DNA of 64,000 bases from Paenibacillus mendelii (GTDB lineage Bacteria > Bacillota > Bacilli > Paenibacillales > Paenibacillaceae), in the NCBI RefSeq assembly GCF_024498075.1, contig NZ_JANHOF010000009.1:124001-188000 (forward strand). The letters run 5' to 3'. Shown piece after piece: positions 1-8,165 of this stretch; position 1 is the first letter of the stretch, and each line of letters opens with the position of its first letter. The position numbers and the translations under genes are program-made. The notes beneath the pieces were generated by a model, which had not been told where the DNA came from, did no database searches, and saw only the letters and a list, made by a program, of their open reading frames with translations.

Positions 1-866
1 CGCATGCCGCTCACGAGCGTAAGCTGGTTTTGACGGTACCGTTCATATCTCGCGGATACGCCTCCTTCCTCTTCCAGTTCAGTCAACGCCTCATAGAAGG
101 CGTGAACGATATGCGTCGGGGAGGTATAGCGCCACTTGCCGCCGTTCTTCTCCATATGGTCCCATTGGTCGAATAGATCGAGGGATAACGACCTAGCCTG
201 CCCTTGGCAGGATTGCAGCCGGTCGATGCGGGCGATGACGAAGCCGAAGCCCGGAACGCCTTGTATGCATTTGTTCGCACTGCTGATGAGAAAATCGATG
301 CCGATCTCAGCGGCATCCAGAGGCACGCCGCCAAAGCTGCTCATGGCATCCACGATGAACACTTTGCCATGCGACTTCACAATCCGTCCTGCTTCCTGGA
401 TCGGATTAAGCACACCTGTCGTGGTCTCGCAATGGACCATCGCGACATGCGTAATCGTCTCGTCGCTGCGCAGCGTCTCCTCCAGCTTATCCAGATCCGG
501 AAGCGATACCTCACCGCTGTCCTGCACGACGGTAGAGATCCCCAATACCTGCGCCATCTGGGCAATGCGCTTGCCGTAGGCGCCGTTCGTCAGAACGAGC
601 AGCTTGTCGATTCGGCCGAGTGCGCTTCCGATAACGGATTCGACACAGAACGTCCCGCTGCCCTGCATGAGTACGCAGGAATACTCGCCGGTACGCTTGG
701 TTGCAAGCGCAACAAGTCTGCTCCGGATGTTCTGGACCAGGTCGTTGTACTCGCGATCCCAGGTACACCAGTCCTTCAGCATGGCGGCCTTCACACGTTT
801 ACTCGTCGATAGCGGTCCGGGCGTAAGCAGCAGATAAGGATTGTCATCCAATAAATCGATGTTCAT
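1..866 (-). CDS. phnW: 2-aminoethylphosphonate-pyruvate transaminase (partial, 3' end beyond left edge)
   Basis: PLP-dependent aminotransferase that converts 2-aminoethylphosphonate plus pyruvate to phosphonoacetaldehyde plus alanine. The start is an ATG at 866, preceded by AGGAGATATC. The visible ~288 residues begin [20 protein letters not shown], typical of PhnW. The PLP lysine is probably K199 in SSANKCIQG, following the conserved VDAMSSFGG segment. The usual length is about 365 aa, so the C-terminus lies off the window. The gene sits 53 bp downstream of phnX on the same strand, so the two probably form one transcript for using aminoethylphosphonate as phosphorus, carbon and nitrogen source. 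The family assignment is firm. Whether further phn genes follow cannot be seen. Confidence 0.93.
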   Translation of the reverse strand, partial: MNIDLLDDNPYLLLTPGPLSTSKRVKAAMLKDWCTWDREYNDLVQNIRSRLVALATKRTGEYSCVLMQGSGTFCVESVIGSALGRIDKLLVLTNGAYGKRIAQMAQVLGISTVVQDSGEVSLPDLDKLEETLRSDETITHVAMVHCETTTGVLNPIQEAGRIVKSHGKVFIVDAMSSFGGVPLDAAEIGIDFLISSANKCIQGVPGFGFVIARIDRLQSCQGQARSLSLDLFDQWDHMEKNGGKWRYTSPTHIVHAFYEALTELEEEGGVSARYERYRQNQLTLVSGM

Positions 867-919
867 ACAAGATATCTCCTTTGTAATGTGCTTGAAGGTT
901 CGATGGTTCATGCCATGAA

Positions 920-1747
920 TTAACCTGCAGTTCCCATTCCGCCTTCTGCCAGACGAGCGTTGATCTGCTCGATGACCGCCGGCAGACCGCTGATTTCCTC
1001 GATGATATAATGGGCACCTGCCGCTCGGAACCGATCGGTGACGACAGCTATTCTGCTGGCCAGTTCATCAGCCGGTATAGTGGAGACCTCCGATTCACTA
1101 AGTCCCAGCTCACTTCCACCCTTAATAATGCCTACGCTCCACATACCGGCGTTGACACCTTCTTGAATGTCACTGATCGTATCCCCAACCTTGACCATTG
1201 CCGCCATAGGGTATATACCGAGCAGCTCCGCGTTGCGATAGCACATCCATGGATGTGGACGGCCTGCGGACACGTCATCCGGTGTCACGAGGGTATCCGG
1301 CGCATAGCCCTTGCTCTTGGCTTCCGAAGCGACGATCTTCATCATTTGAGCGGTATAACCGGTCGTTGAGCCAATCTTCAATCCTTGCTCTCTAAGCTTG
1401 GCGGCGACCTCGAGCGCACCTGGCACCGGATCGGTGTAGCGAGCCAAGTCTGCGAACAGCATGGGTTCAAAATCAGCATAGAGCTCATCAACATCCGCTT
1501 CGGCAGGAGCTTTCCCGTAACGCTCTTTCCACATACCGGCGATGTGTTCCATCTCGAGCAGTGCTTTAATATGATCCCGTTTCAGCATGCCCATCGGTCC
1601 CCGGGCTTCTTCTGCTGTAATTTCGATGCCCCGGAATTTAAATACGTTAACGAAAACAAGCAATGGAGCGAAGCAGCCATAATCCACCATCGTTCCTGCC
1701 CAATCGAATATGACGCCTTGAATCTTCCCGCGGTATGCCGTCGTCAT
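920..1747 (-). CDS. phnX: phosphonoacetaldehyde hydrolase (phosphonatase)
   Basis: HAD-superfamily enzyme that cleaves the C-P bond of phosphonoacetaldehyde to acetaldehyde and phosphate. The 275-aa product shows the nucleophile motif VIFDWAGT (Asp15) and the PMGMLKRDH segment, whose Lys56 matches the Schiff-base lysine of characterised PhnX. Later motifs include STTGYT and [12 protein letters not shown]. An open frame extends 15 codons upstream, but ATG 1747 is preceded by GGAGAGTGAAGAAGTG, so I prefer it; 275 aa is also the usual length. It is the first gene of a phnX-phnW unit. The acetaldehyde it releases could feed an acetaldehyde dehydrogenase such as the one encoded near 58,000, though no direct link is visible. 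Confidence 0.93.
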   Translation of the reverse strand: MTTAYRGKIQGVIFDWAGTMVDYGCFAPLLVFVNVFKFRGIEITAEEARGPMGMLKRDHIKALLEMEHIAGMWKERYGKAPAEADVDELYADFEPMLFADLARYTDPVPGALEVAAKLREQGLKIGSTTGYTAQMMKIVASEAKSKGYAPDTLVTPDDVSAGRPHPWMCYRNAELLGIYPMAAMVKVGDTISDIQEGVNAGMWSVGIIKGGSELGLSESEVSTIPADELASRIAVVTDRFRAAGAHYIIEEISGLPAVIEQINARLAEGGMGTAG

Positions 1748-1882
1748 CACTTCTTCACTCTCCTTGTTTATGGTCGTTCGATACATATGCATTGGTTGTC
1801 CAAAAACTCACATCACAATTAATAACTCAATAAAATAGTTGATTATATAGCTTTTTATTGTTTTGAATTGGTTTTATAATAA

Positions 1883-1911
1883 ATAGTAAGACACCACACC
1901 TAGGGTGTCAA
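1883..1911 (-). promoter_or_regulatory. sigma-A promoter with overlapping palindrome, phnXW
   Basis: On the minus strand, TTGACA (1911-1906) and TACTAT (1888-1883) are separated by exactly 17 bp. The spacer and -35 carry an inverted repeat GACACC-N8-GGTGTC (1890-1909), which also contains ACACC-TAG-GGTGT. A palindrome in this position is typical of a repressor operator. The untranslated leader to phnX would be about 130 nt. The regulator is not identified and no regulator gene adjoins. Confidence 0.6.
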
Positions 1912-2149
1912 TGGTATTATCCAAAAATACGAGGCAGGGTTCTAAGAAGAGGTGTCAGAGACGCAGCGTGATAGATCTCAGCAATCCATTTAAAGAGCAA
2001 CATCGGGGCTATATATGTAGATTTGAAGCATTACTAGTGAGACGACTACTACACGAAGCTGGTAAATGTGTCATTTCCACTCGTCATTTGCCTTTTCATT
2101 TCTCTCAGATCCAGCATCTAATAGAGAGAGGTAGAAAGGGGGGATTCAA
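1912..2149. other. intergenic region without recognised gene
   Basis: The stretch between the phn promoter and the DUF4183 gene holds only unlikely open frames without ribosome binding sites. The + strand promoter for the DUF4183 gene should lie here. I cannot name a convincing sigma-A, sigma-E or sigma-K box. Confidence 0.5.
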
Positions 2150-2491
2150 ATGGCACTTCAAATATTTCAAATCGTCTTTCCTGGTACGGCGCTTGATCCG
2201 GAAAGATTTTTTCATCAAGTAACCGGAACTGCACTAGTTATTGCTGCCGCAGGCACACTAGATTTAAATGATGCTGCAAGACCTTTTAGCAATGACGCGG
2301 GTACAAGCCCTGTTACAGTTCCACTAGTATCACCGACTGGTTATTACAATTTTTACGCGAACGGGGTTATGCAAGAAGGCGGTGCTTACTCGGTTGATGC
2401 TGCTACGAGTACGATTACCTTTAACGTGGCTGTAACTTTTCCTGTAAATACCATTTTGATTCTTGAGGCTATTACAGTTTCACCAACCTAA
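2150..2491 (+). CDS. DUF4183 domain protein, stand-alone
   Basis: A 113-aa protein that consists almost entirely of a DUF4183-type domain: beta-rich, with the diagnostic GYYNFYANGVMQEGG core followed by a Y/F-x-V-D/N-x-x-T-x-T-I-T-F strand and a closing I-L-E-A-I-T-V strand. ATG 2150 follows AAAGGGGGGATTCAA. DUF4183 domains are common in Bacillales spore-surface and collagen-like proteins, but their function is not established. The protein has no signal peptide. The domain is homologous to the C-terminus of the convergent collagen-like gene at 2637-3425 ([15 protein letters not shown]), so the two probably act on the same structure. A hairpin terminator follows. Confidence 0.75.
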   Translation: MALQIFQIVFPGTALDPERFFHQVTGTALVIAAAGTLDLNDAARPFSNDAGTSPVTVPLVSPTGYYNFYANGVMQEGGAYSVDAATSTITFNVAVTFPVNTILILEAITVSPT

Positions 2492-2530
2492 GGAGAAAGA
2501 AGTAGATACCCGTCCGTAAATGGGGGGGCA

Positions 2531-2561
2531 GGCTGTCGAAGAAAAGTCTCGACAGTCTTTT
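2531..2561 (+). terminator. intrinsic terminator after DUF4183 gene
   Basis: Stem GGCTGTCGA (2531-2539) pairs with TCGACAGTC (2549-2557) around a 9-nt loop and is followed by TTTTC. It lies 40 bp after the stop codon. Confidence 0.75.
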
Positions 2562-2636
2562 CATTGTGATGAGTGCGATACCGCGTTCATGTACACAACC
2601 ATTAGCTGAAGCGCATTCACACAAGGGCCACAACGA

Positions 2637-3425
2637 TCAATTTGCCGGTATAATTTCTGCTCTAAAACTTACTGACTCTATGATGATTGGAGTATCGATA
2701 TGAATCGTTTGTCCCGTAGGCTGAATCGTTAGGCTGTCGGAATTTACGGTAAATAACTGCCCCTCCTGCATGACAGCATTAATGTATAAATTGAAGTAAC
2801 CATTTTGGCCATGAGCTGAAAATTGATTCGTTAACTCTCCTGCATCGTTTACAAATTTACTAGCTGGAAAAGTCCTGGCCGTCGTCATAGGAATATCTGA
2901 TTCAGCCTTTAAAAAGTATCTTTGAACACGAGGTATAATGTTGACGGCAGCAATCCCTGCTCCTGCAGGGCCTTGTAATCCTTGTTCGCCGCGAAGACCT
3001 TGAGCACCTTGGGCGCCCCGCGGACCCCGTGGACCTTGAGGACCTTGAGGACCTGGAGGACCTTGAGGCCCTGGTATGCCCTCTTGTTCGCCTGGAAGCC
3101 CTTGTGGTCCTTGTGGTCCCTGTAATCCTTGTTCGCCTGGGAGCCCTGGTGATCCGTGTTCACCCGGTAGTCCTTGTGGTCCTTGCTGAGCAACGATAGT
3201 GGGTTTAAATATACATAAGGCTTTTTTTCTGTGCTGACTTTTTCTTGTTTTCTTCTTAGGATGACAGGCAGCATTCATTCTTTTTTTACAATTAATTGTG
3301 TGTTTGGCGATAGAACAACCCTTGCGATGTTTTTTGGTTTTGCCGGTAATTTTCGTTTTGACATTATTTCTAATTACTTTTGTTTTATATCTTTGGTGTT
3401 TAGAAACAGCAGGACAACAACCCAA
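2637..3425 (-). CDS. collagen-like repeat protein with C-terminal DUF4183 domain
   Basis: A 262-aa protein in three parts: a very basic, Cys-containing N-terminal arm (about 1-78, many Lys, Arg and His); about 80 residues of Gly-X-Y triplets rich in GPQ, GEQ and GLP (about 81-165, with one break at GEQEGIP); and a C-terminal DUF4183 domain (about 175-262) containing [15 protein letters not shown]. The start is TTG 3425 behind AAGGAGGGGGAG; no ATG fits. The architecture matches spore-coat or exosporium filament proteins of Bacillales, with a trimerising tip on a collagen stalk. No signal peptide is present, which fits assembly on the spore from the mother cell. Upstream on the minus strand CATAACATA fits a sigma-K -10 consensus, but no good -35 is seen. 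A prolyl 4-hydroxylase gene at 25735 could modify the stalk. Confidence 0.8.
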   Translation of the reverse strand: MGCCPAVSKHQRYKTKVIRNNVKTKITGKTKKHRKGCSIAKHTINCKKRMNAACHPKKKTRKSQHRKKALCIFKPTIVAQQGPQGLPGEHGSPGLPGEQGLQGPQGPQGLPGEQEGIPGPQGPPGPQGPQGPRGPRGAQGAQGLRGEQGLQGPAGAGIAAVNIIPRVQRYFLKAESDIPMTTARTFPASKFVNDAGELTNQFSAHGQNGYFNLYINAVMQEGQLFTVNSDSLTIQPTGQTIHIDTPIIIESVSFRAEIIPAN

Positions 3426-3637
3426 AATGACACTCCCCCTCCTTGAAAAAAATCATTATATGTTATGTCAAAAGTCTATAGATAGCATGGACTCCTGACT
3501 TATGCAGTTCGCCCTATTTGATAGCGAAAGAAAATATTAAATAAATCAAAAAAAATGCCAAACTTTTCTTGGTATCCTGCCGTAATTATAGTGTAGGTCT
3601 GGTTACCTAAAAATACGTCATGAAAGGAGTGACGGCA

Positions 3638-4351
3638 TTGCTGCGTGTAGAAGGTTTATCGCATGCTTTTCAGAACGGCAACGAAACGACGCCCGTCCTG
3701 CAGAAAATTAATTTTCGGGTGAATGAAGGTGAGATTGTCGCACTTCTAGGAAGCTCAGGTTCCGGCAAATCGACGCTTCTCAATCTGATGGCCGGTTTGA
3801 TGAAACCAACGGAAGGCGACATTTACATAGCGGATCATAATATTGTGAAAATGAACGAGAATCAGCTTGCCGAATTTCGGCGCAAGCATATCGGGTTTAT
3901 TTTCCAAGCGTATGAGCTGATCGCTAATTTGACGGTTCGTGAGAACGTCGAGCTTCCCCTCGTCTTTCAATCGGTATCTCCCTCGATTCGGAAGCAGAAG
4001 GCTCTCTCGCTGCTTGAGCAGGTTGGCATTCCCGAGAAGGCCGATCTGTTTCCATCCCAATTGTCCGGCGGCCAGCAGCAGCGTGTGAGTATCGCACGTT
4101 CCTTGATTACAGAGCCTTCGGTCATTTTTGCGGACGAGCCCACGGGTAATCTGGATACGAAGACGGAAGAGGAGATCCTTGCGATATTGAAGCGGTTGAA
4201 CAACACGATGAAGACAACGTTCGTCATTGTCACGCACGAGAAGGAAGTAGCGGCTCAGACCCAGCATATTATTTCACTTCGGGACGGCTATCTGATCACT
4301 GATCGAGATCCATCCGGCGTAATGTCATTAGCAGGGGGGACTACAGGATGA
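3638..4351 (+). CDS. ABC transporter ATP-binding protein, MacB/LolD type
   Basis: A 237-aa nucleotide-binding subunit of an FtsX-type exporter. Walker A is GSSGSGKST, the signature is LSGGQQQR, Walker B is VIFADEPT followed by GNLDTKTEEEI, and the switch histidine is in VTHEKE. The open frame begins at ATG 3620, but TTG 3638 is preceded by AAAGGAG with good spacing, whereas nothing precedes 3620; I therefore start at 3638. It overlaps the permease gene by 4 nt (ATGA), and the adaptor gene follows. The tripartite set resembles macrolide, peptide or lipoprotein exporters of the MacAB class. The substrate is unknown. Confidence 0.88.
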   Translation: MLRVEGLSHAFQNGNETTPVLQKINFRVNEGEIVALLGSSGSGKSTLLNLMAGLMKPTEGDIYIADHNIVKMNENQLAEFRRKHIGFIFQAYELIANLTVRENVELPLVFQSVSPSIRKQKALSLLEQVGIPEKADLFPSQLSGGQQQRVSIARSLITEPSVIFADEPTGNLDTKTEEEILAILKRLNNTMKTTFVIVTHEKEVAAQTQHIISLRDGYLITDRDPSGVMSLAGGTTG

Positions 4352-5733
4352 GAGTTGCCGACCTTACGCGGTTGTCGTGGGACCAGGTTAGGCGACGGAA
4401 AGTCGTAACCGCGCTATGCGCCGCCGGCTTATCGATTGGCTGTGCGGCGATTATACTTGCCTTGAGTATTGGCGAGTCGGCTCAGCAATACATAGAGAAC
4501 GAGATGAACAGCTTCTTCAAAATGGACGAGATTACAGTGATGGCCAATGAAGGCGTGTCAGCCAATGGCAGCGGAGGAAGCGGGGGGGCCGGCAGCGGTA
4601 ATCCGGCGGCTGAGGAGGACTCCCTTGAACGCGGCAAGCTGACGGATCAGAAGCTGACTATTATGAAGAACATGAAGCATGTGACGGCGGTGGCCCCTTT
4701 TCAGCAAATTAACTACTTGGAGATGTCTACGACGGACAATCGGAAGACCTATGTGGAAGTGATCGGGACGGATCTCAATATGCTGGAGGCCTTCGATAAG
4801 CCGTTCATGCAAGGGGGGCCGTCCGACCTGACCGGCACCATCGTGCTCAACTATGGGGCGACACTTGGGTTGGTCGATGCGGAGACGCGCGATAAGCTGA
4901 TCGAGCAGCTGAACCGCAATCCGTATGACAGCTCTTTAATGGAGCAATATGAGAATATGAACCGTATGCCGGCCGCTTTATTCCAGCGGCAAGTCCAGTT
5001 TCTCGGATTCTCCAGTGTAGGCAAGGCCAGTCAGAGCTCTCCTCTGCGCGTCACCGGTGTTCTGAAGAAGCCCAAGGGCGTCAGCGAGAACGCGGTTGCA
5101 TACGACAAGAAAGCTTACGTATCGCTGGAGACTGCGCAGATGATGAAGCAGGAGCTGAATATGGGCGGCGGGAGTATTGATGAAGCATCCTATAACTCCG
5201 TTATCGTCAAGGTGGACAGCCAGGAGAATGTCGAAGAAGTGGAACAGCAGATTAAGAAGCTCACCTTGAACACGCAAACGAATTTGCAGCAAAAGGAACG
5301 GATCGCCGAGCAATTCAGCATCATAAAAGCGGTTGCGCTTGGCGGCGGAATATTCATTCTCATCATCGCTTCGATTTCCATCGTGGTTGCGATGACCATG
5401 TCGACTTACCAGCGGCGCCGTCAAATCGGGATCATGAAGGTGCTTGGAGCGAATCTAGGACAGATCCGCAACATGTTTATTATCGAAGCCGCATTGCTCG
5501 GCCTGCTTGGGGGCTTGCTCGGCATCTTGTTCTCCTACTGGATCGTGTGGGGAATCAATTTCTTGATTCAATCCATGTCTGGTACCAGCGAGGGAGCCGT
5601 TATTATCTTTATCCCGTTGATGACCATTCCGGTAGGCATGGCGTTTGCGATTCTGACCGGGATCATATCCGGGATCTATCCGGCCGTGAGTGCTTCGCGT
5701 ACGGATGCGTTGACCGCTATTCGCCGGGATTAG
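4348..5733 (+). CDS. ABC transporter permease, MacB/FtsX family
   Basis: A 461-aa membrane protein with one N-terminal transmembrane helix (about 20-40), a large extracytoplasmic MacB-type domain (about 45-320) that includes a Gly/Ser-rich linker near residue 72, and three C-terminal helices of the FtsX domain (about 325-455). The YQRRRQIGIMKVLGA segment after the second helix is the hallmark coupling region of this family. The start ATG overlaps the ATPase stop. Translational coupling with the ATPase and the downstream adaptor indicates one exporter complex in the cytoplasmic membrane. Confidence 0.88.
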   Translation: MRVADLTRLSWDQVRRRKVVTALCAAGLSIGCAAIILALSIGESAQQYIENEMNSFFKMDEITVMANEGVSANGSGGSGGAGSGNPAAEEDSLERGKLTDQKLTIMKNMKHVTAVAPFQQINYLEMSTTDNRKTYVEVIGTDLNMLEAFDKPFMQGGPSDLTGTIVLNYGATLGLVDAETRDKLIEQLNRNPYDSSLMEQYENMNRMPAALFQRQVQFLGFSSVGKASQSSPLRVTGVLKKPKGVSENAVAYDKKAYVSLETAQMMKQELNMGGGSIDEASYNSVIVKVDSQENVEEVEQQIKKLTLNTQTNLQQKERIAEQFSIIKAVALGGGIFILIIASISIVVAMTMSTYQRRRQIGIMKVLGANLGQIRNMFIIEAALLGLLGGLLGILFSYWIVWGINFLIQSMSGTSEGAVIIFIPLMTIPVGMAFAILTGIISGIYPAVSASRTDALTAIRRD

Positions 5734-5783
5734 CGATAAGGAAGCTTGAGATTTGATGTTAATCGAAAGAAGGGGTAGAAGGG

Positions 5784-6866
5784 ATGAAGAAAAAAATAAA
5801 ATGGATCGTCATCGGACTTGTACTGATTGGGATCAGCTATGCCTTATACTCGGTATCGAGACCTGCGAAGCCCATGGATCCCATGGCGAGCTCGCAAGCT
5901 ATTACGTTCGAGGTGACGACCGAAACGCTCGTGAACACGATTGAGGTGAAGGGCAAGTCGCTGTATGAGCAGGAAACCCCGGTCTATGCACCTTTTAGCT
6001 CGAAGGTAACGAGTTGGAATGTCGAGGACGGACAGCAGGTGAAGAAGGGGGACGTTCTGTTCAAGCTGGATCAGACGGCCTTGCAGAATGAGATCTCGCA
6101 GGAGGAAGCCTCCATCCGCAAAGCGGAGCTTGAAGCCGATCTTCAAGCGTACATGGTAAAGCTTGAGGAAGAAGACGCGACGATCGATCAGACGTTAACG
6201 GAACGGAAGCGGGCGCTCGCGACGAAAGAGATCGGGCGTTTGACGAAGGAACTGAATGAAGTCACTTCATCGATCCAACGTAAGACACTGGCGGAGAAGA
6301 AGGAGCTGCTGGGCAAGTCGCAGTTTCGTTCACCGGCAGCGGGCATCTTCCTCTACGATACGGCGAGCAAGCGACCACAAGCGGTTGGCGATAACCAATA
6401 CATAGGCAAAATCGTCGACTTAAGCAAGCTGCAATTCATTGCGCTTGTCGGCGAACAGGACGTCTTCCGCATCAAGCCCGGGATGCAGGTGCAGGTGAAG
6501 ATGAATGCGATGAAGGAACTGAAGCTGTCGGGCAAGGTGCTTCGTGTATCGAAATTCGCCAAGACCGGAACCGATCAGAACAACATCGATCAGGCGGCAC
6601 AGTTCGAGGTTGTAATCGCGCTGGAGGCCAATGAGTATTTGATTGCAGGCCTTAGCTTGAATGGCCAGATCGAGACGGAGCGCAAGAAGGATGTAACCGT
6701 CGTGCCGACGATTGCCGTCATGCGTGAGAAGGATGCGTATTACGTCATGGTGGACAAGGGCGGCGGACAGTTCGAGCGCCGGGATGTTAAGATCGGCATG
6801 GAAACGCCCGAGAAGACGGAAGTGCTGGAGGGCTTGAAGAAGGGTGACGTGATCGTACTGCAATAA
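5784..6866 (+). CDS. HlyD/MacA-like efflux adaptor subunit
   Basis: A 360-aa membrane-anchored adaptor. It has an N-terminal helix (about 5-21) with no lipobox, a biotinyl-lipoyl half motif (VEDGQQVKKGDVLFKLD, about 85-100), a helical hairpin of charged residues (about 105-175), the second lipoyl half (FRSPAAGIFLYD), then beta-barrel and membrane-proximal domains ending in VLEGLKKGDVIVL. ATG 5784 follows GAAGGGGTAGAAGGG. It is the third gene of the exporter operon, 50 bp after the permease. In Gram-positive bacteria such adaptors connect the permease to the exterior. The substrate cannot be told. Confidence 0.85.
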   Translation: MKKKIKWIVIGLVLIGISYALYSVSRPAKPMDPMASSQAITFEVTTETLVNTIEVKGKSLYEQETPVYAPFSSKVTSWNVEDGQQVKKGDVLFKLDQTALQNEISQEEASIRKAELEADLQAYMVKLEEEDATIDQTLTERKRALATKEIGRLTKELNEVTSSIQRKTLAEKKELLGKSQFRSPAAGIFLYDTASKRPQAVGDNQYIGKIVDLSKLQFIALVGEQDVFRIKPGMQVQVKMNAMKELKLSGKVLRVSKFAKTGTDQNNIDQAAQFEVVIALEANEYLIAGLSLNGQIETERKKDVTVVPTIAVMREKDAYYVMVDKGGGQFERRDVKIGMETPEKTEVLEGLKKGDVIVLQ

Positions 6867-6946
6867 GTGCAGTAGGGGCGAACATGGGTACATTAGGAGC
6901 GAATATTCGACCATCTTCAGGCAGCTTTATTTAGCAGGTAAGCGAG

Positions 6947-6988
6947 GGCCGGGAATCTCACCGTAATGCGGGATTCCCGGTCTTTTTT
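6947..6988 (+). terminator. terminator of the MacAB-like operon
   Basis: CCGGGAATC (6949-6957) pairs with GATTCCCGG (6972-6980), extended by two outer pairs and followed by TCTTTTTTA. Confidence 0.85.
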
Positions 6989-7053
6989 ATACGTGTTCAG
7001 TCTGTTCACCTTAAGTCTCTGCCACTAAGCCAGCAGCTTAACGTAAAGCCGAA

Positions 7054-7370
7054 GCAGCTGTAACGCCGAAAAGGGGCCTTACAGCTTACATCCCGTTGAG
7101 CTGCGTCTGTTGTAACGCCACTTTGTACCGTTACATTTGCTGGAAAGGGTAGTGTCACCTGGATTATGCAGCTGTAACGCCAGAAAAGGGCCTTACAGCT
7201 TACATCGTGGTGATCTGCGGCTGCTGTAAGGCCGCTTTGTACCGTTACAGATGCTGGAAGGGGCTGTGTCACCTGGATTGTGCGGCTGTAACGCCAGAAA
7301 AGGGCCTTACAGCTTGCATCTCGTTGAGCTGCGTCCGCTGTAACGCCACAAAAGGGTCTAACAGAAGTGG
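7054..7370. repeat. 114-bp tandem repeat with internal hairpins, about 2.8 copies
   Basis: Units start at 7054, 7168 and 7282, each with GC(A/G)GCTGTAACGCC, giving a period of 114 bp. Each unit carries two inverted repeats: CTGTAACGCC with GGGCCTTACAG, and a second TGTAA...GTTACA pair. The last unit is incomplete and ends near 7370. No protein frame is conserved across the units. The array lies between the exporter terminator and the 3' end of the minus-strand gene at 7411. Confidence 0.75.
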
Positions 7371-7410
7371 AGCTATACGTAATATCCTCGCATTTCTTGG
7401 ACAACAGTGT

Positions 7411-7869
7411 TTAAAGCTTCGGTTTCGCGGACAGGTTCGTGCCAATGGCATGGAGCGCTTCGAACGGCCCCCGAGGCAAGGCCCACCATCCGAATAGGCA
7501 TGTAAACCCGGTGAACAACAGGTTTAATAATGGTGTAGGGTGGTATTCCTTCACATAATAGGCTGTCTTGGTCCGAGAAGTGACTACCACCCACGAGAAG
7601 CAGAGCTCATATTGCATAAACTCCGTTGGTGCATCAATGAATACGCCATTGTAGGAGAGTCCATCCCGACGAATGGAGTCGATATTAGCCAGCATCCATT
7701 CGCGGAGCTCAAGGCTGCGCTTGCCATCGTTATAGATAACCAGTGCATACAGGGCAAAGACGCTGGAGAGGATTAACAGGAAGATAGACATCTCCGTATT
7801 GGCCTGCTGCAAACTGACAAGAAACGAACCGAATACAAAGAGAGCTATCGTGAGTAAAGCGCCGGGCAT
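7411..7869 (-). CDS. hypothetical membrane protein
   Basis: A 152-aa protein I do not recognise by name. Two hydrophobic helices lie at the N-terminus (about 4-20 and 27-45). They are followed by a soluble segment of about 75 residues (SLELREWMLANIDSIRRDGL...) and a Trp/Phe-rich hydrophobic stretch (LLNLLFTGFTCLFGWWALP) near the end. GTG 7878 is possible, but ATG 7869 has AGAAAGG at a proper distance. The pattern resembles membrane-anchored YcxB-like proteins only in outline, and I assign no function. It is transcribed alone, away from the sulfur operon. Confidence 0.6.
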   Translation of the reverse strand: MPGALLTIALFVFGSFLVSLQQANTEMSIFLLILSSVFALYALVIYNDGKRSLELREWMLANIDSIRRDGLSYNGVFIDAPTEFMQYELCFSWVVVTSRTKTAYYVKEYHPTPLLNLLFTGFTCLFGWWALPRGPFEALHAIGTNLSAKPKL

Positions 7870-7945
7870 TCCGATCACACCTTTCTTCCTATTTCATCGG
7901 ACTGCTGTACCAGGGAATGAATAAGAAATCCCGATAACCTCATCA

Positions 7946-7992
7946 TTGATTTATGCATAAAGGCATGCTATAATCCTAATACCCGATAGGAT
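7946..7992 (+). promoter_or_regulatory. promoter and palindromic operator of the sulfur operon
   Basis: TTGATT (7946-7951), a 17-bp spacer and a perfect TATAAT (7969-7974) form a strong sigma-A promoter. Overlapping the -10 and start site is a perfect inverted repeat ATCCTA-N8-TAGGAT (7973-7992). The stretch TAATCCTAA...ATAGGA resembles the CymR (cysteine metabolism repressor) box but with one base less spacing. The CymR assignment is inference; the promoter and the palindrome are visible. Confidence 0.7.
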
Positions 7993-8024
7993 AAGTAAGA
8001 AATAAGATGAATGAAGTTCAAAAC

Positions 8025-8136
8025 ACAAACAAACAAACAAACAAACAAACAAACAAACAACAACTACAACAAGAGCTATCGACCGGACGACCGGAGAGGC
8101 TGCCTTGCATGAGAGGCGTCTTTCGGTCGTTTTTTG
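8025..8136 (+). promoter_or_regulatory. leader with AAAC microsatellite and terminator-like hairpin
   Basis: About nine AAAC/ACAA units (8025-8063) precede ACGACCG (8087-8093), which pairs perfectly with CGGTCGT (8124-8130), and then TTTTTTG. This is an intrinsic terminator placed before the first gene. GTTGTTG after the T-run can pair with CAACAAC near 8060, which offers a possible antiterminator. The arrangement suggests attenuation of the sulfur operon; the signal is unknown. Confidence 0.5.
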
Positions 8137-8165
8137 TTGTTGCTTCGAGGGGGGAGCTTGACACG

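Noticed and set aside
1905..2222. 105-codon + frame upstream of the DUF4183 gene
   Set aside because: No ribosome site, no recognisable domain, and it overlaps the DUF4183 start in another frame.
8007..8165. N-terminal extension of the aldo/keto reductase through the AAAC repeat
   Set aside because: The extension is low complexity, crosses a terminator hairpin, and has no ribosome site; ATG 8166 has a good one.
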